Below are positions 1 through 5,338 of a DNA stretch of 8,301 bases, piece by piece. The notes beneath the pieces were generated by a model. It had not been told where the DNA came from. It saw only the letters and a program-made list of their open reading frames with translations, and did not search any database. The translations under genes were made by a program, and so were the position numbers. Source of the DNA: Deltaproteobacteria bacterium (lineage in GTDB: Bacteria; Desulfobacterota; Binatia; UBA12015); NCBI GenBank assembly GCA_003447545.1, contig DLYX01000576.1, forward strand, positions 1 to 8,301. Reading direction: 5' to 3'. Within the stretch, counting starts at the first letter, position 1. Every line of letters starts with the position of its first letter.

Positions 1-748
1 AGACGGGAACTATGCCGAGGACGAAGAAACCGTTGCCTGGGCACACGAGCTTGAGCCCGACGAGCGCGATCTTCTCGCCAATGTCCGGTCCTTCGGTAGC
101 CGCTCCGTCCATGAAGTCATGACACCGCGGGTCGATATCTTCTCGCTGCCCATCGATATCTCGGCAGATGATTTGATCGCCAAAGTCGACGAAGCGCGTT
201 TTGCACGGATCCCGATCCGTCGCGACAATGACGAAGAGATCGCAGGGATCCTCTATGTAAAGGATTTACTCGGACGAAAGCTGGAAAATGATTTCGATCT
301 CGAATCATTTTTGCACCCAGTCGAAATCGTGGCACCGGATACTCAAGTCGATACGGCCTTTCGCGAATTCAAGCGCCGGAAAACTCATCTCGCAATGGTC
401 TTCGATGATCTTGGGAGTCTGATCGGGCTGGTTACAATGGAGGATCTTCTCGAAGAACTCTTCGGCGAGATTCGCGACGAAGGTGACGATCAGGAAATCC
501 CCGACTACATCCGATCCGGGCACAACCTCCTCGTCTCTGGCCGGCTCCCGATTCAGGAGTTGGCGGAATTGATCGACAGGCCGATTGAATCCGATGGCTC
601 GGCCAGCACGGTAGGCGGGCTGCTGATGGCAGAACTTGGTCGAATACCGCGCGTCGCCGAGACGGTCGAAATGGCGCAACTCCGATTCACGGTGGAACGT
701 CGCGAAGGCACCGTCCTGCGGCGTGTCCGTGTGGAGCCTGTCGAATGA
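1..748 (+). CDS. CNNM/CorC (HlyC)-type CBS-domain protein, 5' truncated
   Basis: This gene is open at the window's left edge; the first complete codon is at base 2, and 248 residues are visible. Counting visible residues, a CBS pair spans about 38-160. It contains the family signature EVMTPR at 38-43, the first-CBS end LYVKDLL near 84-90, and the second-CBS end LVTMEDLLEELFGEI near 143-157. A CorC_HlyC C-terminal domain follows at about 172-246. Family knowledge: proteins of this layout carry an N-terminal DUF21 membrane domain and act in magnesium/cobalt transport or resistance, although soluble CorC forms without DUF21 also exist; the missing N-terminus would decide which this is. The ATG at base 119 lies inside the EVMTPR signature, so it is an internal methionine and not the start. 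The stop overlaps the next gene's ATG (ATGA), which implies translational coupling to its paralogue. The family call is secure. The ion handled, and whether the protein is a transporter or a regulator, is not visible. Confidence 0.9.
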   Translation, partial: DGNYAEDEETVAWAHELEPDERDLLANVRSFGSRSVHEVMTPRVDIFSLPIDISADDLIAKVDEARFARIPIRRDNDEEIAGILYVKDLLGRKLENDFDLESFLHPVEIVAPDTQVDTAFREFKRRKTHLAMVFDDLGSLIGLVTMEDLLEELFGEIRDEGDDQEIPDYIRSGHNLLVSGRLPIQELAELIDRPIESDGSASTVGGLLMAELGRIPRVAETVEMAQLRFTVERREGTVLRRVRVEPVE

Positions 749-1857
749 ACATGATGCTGTGGATCTCTGCCTCGCTTGTGCTCGGCGGCTTCATCGCTCG
801 AACTCTTGCGGTCTCCAAGGAGACCGCCTGCCTGCGTGGCCCGCGAACCGAATCGTGGAACGACATCCTTCAGGGTTCTTTCCTGATTGCCGAGGTTGCG
901 ACCGCCTCCGTCGCTTTGGGACTGGGTCTCCTCGCCTTTACGGCACTGGGGTCTACTGGTTTGATCATCACGATCCTGATGACACCGCTGACCCTCTTGA
1001 TCGGCGATGGCCTCCCCCGTGCATTTACCCGCGACGGCCTGCAGGGAGATCAAATCTTCCGCGCCCTCGGTGCCTGGACGGGAGGTGCCCGTGAGCCGGA
1101 TGGCCCTGCATGGAGCCGTTCCCAAATGTCCACCCTCCTCGCCAAGGACGCCTCCGAAGATGTTGGCGAAGAACGACAAATGATCCGTCGGGTCTTCGAC
1201 TTCGCTGATGTTCAGGTCAAGGATGTGATGGTGCCCCTGGTCGATATCACGGCGCTACGCGAAGATTCTTCTGTGGCGCAGGCGATTCGTGTAGTGAAGC
1301 ACCAAGGTCTTTCCCGGCTGCCCATCTTCCATGAGCGGATGCCAAATATCACCGGAATGATTCACGCATTCGACCTTCTCACCGCGCAGAACCAGCAGCG
1401 GGTGAAGGAGATCATGAAGCCCGTGACATTTGTTCCGGACATGATTCTGGCCAACGACGTTCTACGACGCATGCAAGCCGAGGGAGTGAATCTCGCGGTC
1501 GTGATCGACGAATATGGCGGCGCCATCGGCATCGTGGCGATGGAAGATCTCCTCGAAGAAGTCGTCGGCGAAATCGCTGACGAGTATGATCGCGAAAACG
1601 ACCCCGTACAGGTTCAAACGAATGGCACCTGCCGCGTTCGAGCCAGGGCCGAAGTCAAGGAATTGAACGAACGTTTTCCATGGCGGCTACCCGAAGGGGA
1701 TTATGAAACTCTGGGCGGTCTCTTGCTGAATCACTTCGAGCGGGTGCCATCGGTCGACGAGATCTGCGAACTCCCTTATGCAAGACTTCGTATTCTGAAA
1801 ACGCGCGATCGATCTATCGAGGAGATTGAGGTCGAGAGCAAAGGAGTCGAAACGTGA
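745..1857 (+). CDS. CNNM/CorC-type CBS-domain membrane protein with a short DUF21-like region
   Basis: This is a 370-residue protein. Its N-terminal third is hydrophobic, with probable membrane segments near residues 4-22, 47-67 and 70-92. It keeps traces of the DUF21/CNNM ion-transport domain: SKETACL at 24-30 resembles the family's S-x-E-T-A, and GDGLPR at 87-92 stands where GEILPK is usual. A CBS pair follows at about 158-282, with DVMVPL at 160-165, DEYGG at 255-259 and EDLLEEVVGEI at 267-277. The CorC_HlyC domain is at about 292-365. Full-length family members usually run to about 420-440 residues; the shortage lies in the membrane region. The start at 745 is preceded by TGGAG at 732-736 with an 8-base gap and overlaps the upstream stop. 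The stop overlaps the larB GTG. It is the second of two tandem paralogues. An Mg2+/Co2+ transport role is a family inference, and the altered membrane motifs leave activity uncertain. Confidence 0.88.
   Translation: MNMMLWISASLVLGGFIARTLAVSKETACLRGPRTESWNDILQGSFLIAEVATASVALGLGLLAFTALGSTGLIITILMTPLTLLIGDGLPRAFTRDGLQGDQIFRALGAWTGGAREPDGPAWSRSQMSTLLAKDASEDVGEERQMIRRVFDFADVQVKDVMVPLVDITALREDSSVAQAIRVVKHQGLSRLPIFHERMPNITGMIHAFDLLTAQNQQRVKEIMKPVTFVPDMILANDVLRRMQAEGVNLAVVIDEYGGAIGIVAMEDLLEEVVGEIADEYDRENDPVQVQTNGTCRVRARAEVKELNERFPWRLPEGDYETLGGLLLNHFERVPSVDEICELPYARLRILKTRDRSIEEIEVESKGVET
1841..1846 (+). promoter_or_regulatory. Shine-Dalgarno site for larB
   Basis: AAGGAG lies inside the 3' end of the CNNM gene, 7 bases before a GTG codon. 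It is the strongest ribosome-binding site in the window. It decides the GTG at 1854 as the larB start, whose GTGA overlap with the upstream stop would allow both coupled and independent initiation. Confidence 0.75.
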
Positions 1858-2627
1858 GCCCGCAAAAACTACAAGCGCTTCTCGAGGACGTGCGCGACGG
1901 CAAACTCGATCCCGCCGAGGCGCTCCAGAACTTGAAATCTCTCCCCTTCGAAGACCTCGAGTTTGCTCGCGTCGACCACCACCGTGCTCTTCGCACAGGG
2001 GCTCCCGAAGTCATCTTCGGCGAGGGCAAGACCCCTGAACAAATTGTGGCAATCTCGAAGAGCCTGCACGCGACGAAGCAGAACGTCCTCGTCACCCGGA
2101 TCTCCGACGAAGCTGCGCGAGCTGTTCAGGAGGAAATTCCCGAGGCGGAGTTTTTGCCAACACCGAGAATCGTGCGCATCCAGAACTACCGGCCGGACCC
2201 AGCCCCCATCGGAAAGATCCTCGTCATGGCCGCCGGCACCACAGATCTCCCGGTTGCCGAGGAAGCCATCGCAACACTCGAAGTCCTCGGGCACCCTGTC
2301 GAGCGCCTCTTCGATGTCGGTGTCGCCGGCCTGCACCGTCTCCTCGCATCCCACCAAACAATTGCCGATGCCAATGTCCTGATTGTCGCCGCCGGCATGG
2401 AGGGAGCGCTGCCCAGCGTAGTTGCGGGACTGGTCGAGCGTCCCGTAATCGGCGTGCCTACAAGCGTGGGTTATGGCGCCGCCATGAACGGGCTCACCGC
2501 TCTGTTCGGCATGCTGACTTCTTGCGCGGCCGGGATCAGTGTCGTCAATATCGACAACGGGTTCGGGGCAGCAATGGCAGCCGCCCAGATTAATACACCG
2601 AGGAACGATGGCCACACGGAAGGATAA
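1854..2627 (+). CDS. larB: LarB, pyridinium-3,5-biscarboxylic acid mononucleotide synthase
   Basis: LarB carries out the first step of nickel-pincer nucleotide cofactor synthesis: it carboxylates nicotinic acid adenine dinucleotide at pyridine C5 and hydrolyses the phosphoanhydride, giving the biscarboxylic mononucleotide plus AMP, in the cytoplasm. The protein has 257 residues, close to the usual length. The C-terminal half (about 118-250) is the PurE-like carboxylase domain. It has AAGTTDLPVAEEA at 126-138, GMEGALPSVVAGL at 181-193, GVPTSVGYGA at 200-209 and TSCAAGISVVNIDNGFGAA at 222-240. Cys224 and Glu183 match in context the Lactobacillus plantarum LarB residues Cys221 and Glu180, the cysteine being the one that forms the transient pyridine adduct; both are offset by three, so the catalytic set looks intact. 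The start is GTG, set by AAGGAG at 1841-1846. The 3' end overlaps the kinase gene by 20 bases. Identification is strong; which NPN-dependent enzyme is supplied is unknown. Confidence 0.95.
   Translation: MSPQKLQALLEDVRDGKLDPAEALQNLKSLPFEDLEFARVDHHRALRTGAPEVIFGEGKTPEQIVAISKSLHATKQNVLVTRISDEAARAVQEEIPEAEFLPTPRIVRIQNYRPDPAPIGKILVMAAGTTDLPVAEEAIATLEVLGHPVERLFDVGVAGLHRLLASHQTIADANVLIVAAGMEGALPSVVAGLVERPVIGVPTSVGYGAAMNGLTALFGMLTSCAAGISVVNIDNGFGAAMAAAQINTPRNDGHTEG
2600..2603 (+). promoter_or_regulatory. Shine-Dalgarno site for the ABC1-family kinase gene
   Basis: GAGG sits 4 bases before the ATG at 2608, inside the last codons of larB. Together with the 20-base overlap this favours 2608 over the in-frame ATG at 2539, which lies deep within larB and has no comparable site. 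The spacing is rather short. Confidence 0.5.
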
Positions 2628-3957
2628 AGCCGGACTCACGACGGGAAGAGCCCGCCGTGCGCTCAAAATGGGCACGATGACGACACAGGTCAGTGGCAAC
2701 TACCTCGTGAATGCTCTCAAACGCCCTTTCCAGAGCGGCGACGAACGCGCCGAGGGAATCCTCGACACCCATCTGCGGAATGCGATGCTGATCGTCGAAG
2801 GCTCTCAGGAACTCCGCGGCACCTTCCTCAAGCTGATGCAGATGCTCAGCATGAGAAACGATATCCTCCCGACAGAAGTCCTTGAGGTTTTGTCAGTTGT
2901 ACAGTCCGATGTTCCTCCCATGCCATTCGACATGATTCGCGAATGCGTCGAAGCGGAATTGGGCGGGAAGATCGACGATCTTTTTGGATCCTTCGAAGCT
3001 GAGGCCTTCGCCGCTGCCTCGCTCGGTCAAGTTCATCGAGGCACTCTCACCGACGGCACCCCGATCGTCGTGAAAGTGCAGTATCCGGGAGTGGAAAAGA
3101 CTGTCGAGCAGGATCTGCGCAACCTCAAGACTTTGTTGCACACCTTCACCATGATCGGCCGTGACCTTTTTCGGCAACCCATCGATGCCGACGCTCTTCA
3201 TCAGGAAATGGAAGAGCGCCTTGGCGAAGAACTCGACTACGAAAACGAGGCCCGAAACACCGACTGGTTTGCGGAGATGTTTGCTGACGATGACGAGATT
3301 CTGATTCCGCAGGTCTTCCACGAACTCTCCTCGCGCCGCGTTCTCACCCTAAGCTATATCGACGGCTACAAATTGGCCGACATCATGAAGCCGGGCATTG
3401 ATCAGGACATCAAGGATTGGGTGGCCATCAAGTTTCAGCAGACGCTATGGCAGCAAATTCTCGAGTTCGGCGTCATCCATACCGACCCTCATCCCGGAAA
3501 TTATCTGATCACCTATCATCCGCATATGGGCATCCTCGACTTTGGGTCAATCCGGGTGCTGGAAGAAGAGACCCGGCAAAGCTACGTCCGGCTTGCTCGC
3601 GGGATTCTGGATAATCGCCGTGATGAAAAGATTGCCGCCCTCGTTGCACTGGGCTACCTCGAGGCCTCCGACGACCCCACCTCAACGATCGAGGTTGTTG
3701 ATTTGATCTTTGAACCCGCGACCCTCGACCGAGAGTACGATCCTCAGGAATACGGCTCCATCTCCCGAGCCATGAAGTCAGCCCAGCTGAGAATCGAGAG
3801 CGGCGTGTTCCGGTCTCCCCCGCCGCATAGCGTTTTTCTCGGGCGTGCGCTGGTGGGCTTGGACTCCTTCATCCAGATCCTAGGTACGCGAGCCAATTTC
3901 CACCGCCTCTTTCTCGAAGCTGTCGAACGCGCCGAGAGCCTCAGCGAGTTGGACTAG
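2608..3957 (+). CDS. ABC1/UbiB (AarF, COQ8-like) atypical kinase family protein
   Basis: From the ATG at 2608 the product has 449 residues. The ABC1 signatures appear in order. The KxGQ position reads K75-L-M77-Q78. The alanine-rich loop that replaces the P-loop is AAAS at 135-138, followed by LGQVHRG. The ATP-site lysine is K156 in VVKVQYPG. The ELDYENEARN segment covers 208-217. The catalytic loop is HTDPHPGN at 291-298, and the metal-binding DFG is at 311-313. Known members (UbiB, COQ8/ADCK) are ATPase/kinase-like proteins that support ubiquinone synthesis or other lipid-linked pathways; many bacterial members have no assigned role. Unlike UbiB, this protein ends without hydrophobic C-terminal helices, so it is probably soluble or peripheral. 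The odd point is Met77 where Gly is nearly invariant. The gene lies between larB and larC, overlapping larB by 20 bases, so its role may relate to the NPN cofactor rather than to quinone; that is inference. An in-frame ATG at 2539 would add 23 residues lacking family similarity. Confidence 0.9.
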   Translation: MATRKDKAGLTTGRARRALKMGTMTTQVSGNYLVNALKRPFQSGDERAEGILDTHLRNAMLIVEGSQELRGTFLKLMQMLSMRNDILPTEVLEVLSVVQSDVPPMPFDMIRECVEAELGGKIDDLFGSFEAEAFAAASLGQVHRGTLTDGTPIVVKVQYPGVEKTVEQDLRNLKTLLHTFTMIGRDLFRQPIDADALHQEMEERLGEELDYENEARNTDWFAEMFADDDEILIPQVFHELSSRRVLTLSYIDGYKLADIMKPGIDQDIKDWVAIKFQQTLWQQILEFGVIHTDPHPGNYLITYHPHMGILDFGSIRVLEEETRQSYVRLARGILDNRRDEKIAALVALGYLEASDDPTSTIEVVDLIFEPATLDREYDPQEYGSISRAMKSAQLRIESGVFRSPPPHSVFLGRALVGLDSFIQILGTRANFHRLFLEAVERAESLSELD

Positions 3958-3990
3958 CGTCATGGGGCCGATCGTTGGTAGGTCGTCATC

Positions 3991-5253
3991 ATGAGGATTG
4001 CTTACTTCGATGCCTTTTCCGGAATCGCAGGCGACATGGTGCTCGGGAGCCTGCTGGATCTCGGCTTGCCGCCGAGCGTCCTTGACGAACAGATCCAGAA
4101 GCTCGAAATGCCCGGCGTGGAAGTTCGGTGCCGCGAGGTTCATAAGAACGGAATTCGCGCCACGAAAGCAGACGTCTGGATTGGCGATCAAAAAGAAGAG
4201 CCTGGCACAGACCGTGGCGCGCATTCACATTCTCATGAGCATGCGCATACCAACCACCATTCCTATCGGGAGATTCACGAGCGCATCGTCGCGGCCAATC
4301 TGGGAGAGCAGACCACCGAGTATGCAACCCGCATCTTTCGTGCGCTCGCGGTGGCCGAGAGTCGCGTCCATGGCAAGGAACTCGACGATGTTCATTTTCA
4401 TGAAGTCGGCGCATTTGATGCGATCGTGGACATCGTCGGCGTCTCTGCCGGGCTGGTTCACTTTGGTTTCGAGAAAATCTTCGTATCCCCGGTACCAGCG
4501 GGAAGCGGCTTCGTCCGGACCGACCATGGCCGGATGCCCGTTCCCGCACCTGCGACACTCGAACTCCTGCGAGGCCACCCGACGGTTCCCGGGGATGGAA
4601 ATCATGAAATGGTGACGCCGACGGGAGCCGCCATCATTCAGGCGCTTGCTGAAACCACGCCGGCCCCACCCCTGTGCCCTCTGGAAATCGGCTACGGTGC
4701 GGGCGACCTGGATTTCAAAGATCGGCCGAACCTGCTCCGGCTGGTCGTTGCCGAAACGTCCCCCCCCTCTCAGCCGCTGGCACTGCCCCCTGACGATGGA
4801 TCGCTGCAAACCGATCAGGTCCTGGTTCTCGAGGCCAATATCGACGATATGAATCCAGAATTTTTCGAGGCGGCGATGGCGAACCTCTTTGCCGCAGGCG
4901 CCCTCGATGTCACCCTCCAGCCGCAAACCATGAAACGAGGGCGCCCGGGTACCTGCATCACGGTTCTGGCGCCACCCCGACTGCAGGAAAGGCTGGAAAC
5001 CATCCTTCTCAGCGAAACCTCGACCATCGGGGTCCGAAGCTGGATGGCGGCCCGCAAAATCCTGCCCCGCAGGCAGATCCATGTGGCAACAAGCTTTGGC
5101 ACGATCGAAGCGAAAGTCGTGACGCTGCCGGGCGGTGAGCAGAGGGTCACCCCGGAGTATGCGGACTGTCAGCGCATTGCGGCGGAAAAAAAGATTCCCG
5201 TGAGCCGGATCTATGCAGCAGCCCTTCAGGCGGCACTGGATCAGGAAGGCTGA
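3991..5253 (+). CDS. larC: LarC, nickel insertion protein (nickel-pincer cofactor cyclometallase)
   Basis: LarC inserts Ni into pyridinium-3,5-bisthiocarboxylic acid mononucleotide in a CTP-dependent reaction, the last step of nickel-pincer cofactor synthesis. The 420-residue product begins with the family signature YFDAFSGIAGDMVLGSLLDLG at 5-25. A histidine-rich loop follows at 78-96, with His at 78, 80, 82, 84, 86, 89, 90 and 96, then VHFHEVGAFDAIVDIVG at 134-150. The LarC2 part starts at about 275, with LEANIDDMNPE at 280-290 and MKRGRPG at 314-320. In L. plantarum the two halves are joined by programmed frameshifting; here they form one uninterrupted frame. The linker between them carries a run of eight C (4760-4767). 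The ATG at 3991 follows a weak TAGG at 3979-3982 and lies 33 bases after the kinase stop, so it is probably co-transcribed with larB and the kinase gene. Identification is strong. Confidence 0.95.
   Translation: MRIAYFDAFSGIAGDMVLGSLLDLGLPPSVLDEQIQKLEMPGVEVRCREVHKNGIRATKADVWIGDQKEEPGTDRGAHSHSHEHAHTNHHSYREIHERIVAANLGEQTTEYATRIFRALAVAESRVHGKELDDVHFHEVGAFDAIVDIVGVSAGLVHFGFEKIFVSPVPAGSGFVRTDHGRMPVPAPATLELLRGHPTVPGDGNHEMVTPTGAAIIQALAETTPAPPLCPLEIGYGAGDLDFKDRPNLLRLVVAETSPPSQPLALPPDDGSLQTDQVLVLEANIDDMNPEFFEAAMANLFAAGALDVTLQPQTMKRGRPGTCITVLAPPRLQERLETILLSETSTIGVRSWMAARKILPRRQIHVATSFGTIEAKVVTLPGGEQRVTPEYADCQRIAAEKKIPVSRIYAAALQAALDQEG
4760..4767 (+). repeat. Eight-C homopolymer at the LarC1/LarC2 linker
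   Basis: Eight consecutive C form part of codons 257-259 (TCC CCC CCC) of larC, between its N-terminal and C-terminal domains. A -1 shift here meets TGA at 4791-4793 after eight codons, giving a 267-residue LarC1-only product. The run is certain; whether it slips in vivo is not known. Confidence 0.9.
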
Positions 5254-5266
5254 AACGCCCTCTTTT
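5245..5266 (+). terminator. Weak intrinsic terminator-like hairpin after larC
   Basis: GAAGGC (5245-5250) and GCCCTC (5257-5262) can pair over six positions with one A-C mismatch and a six-base loop. Four T (5263-5266) follow. The larC stop lies in the loop. The stem and T-tract are short, so it would be a leaky terminator at best. The rest of the 85-base gap up to 5338 shows no clear promoter or operator. Confidence 0.3.
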
Positions 5267-5338
5267 GTCACAAATTCGACCCTGCGATCGACAAGAATCT
5301 CTTATTCCGCAGCGACCTTCATGCTAAGTTGAAATACG

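Noticed and set aside
2539..2607. Earlier in-frame ATG for the ABC1-family gene
   Set aside because: It lies deep inside larB, adds 23 residues unlike the family, and the ATG at 2608 has a GAGG just upstream.
1869..2699. Open frame on the - strand opposite larB
   Set aside because: LarB on the + strand has all its catalytic motifs; the antisense translation has no domain-like pattern.
3962..3994. Ten-codon frame whose TGA overlaps the larC ATG
   Set aside because: It could couple translation into larC, but it has no ribosome-binding site and its peptide (MGPIVGRSSS) shows no leader-peptide logic.
4225..5271. Long open frame on the - strand opposite larC
   Set aside because: Its composition is a shadow of larC, and it shows no family motif or convincing start.
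5265..5338. TTGTCA (5265-5270) as a -35 box for the TPR gene
   Set aside because: No acceptable -10 hexamer lies 16-19 bases downstream, so the promoter is not supported.
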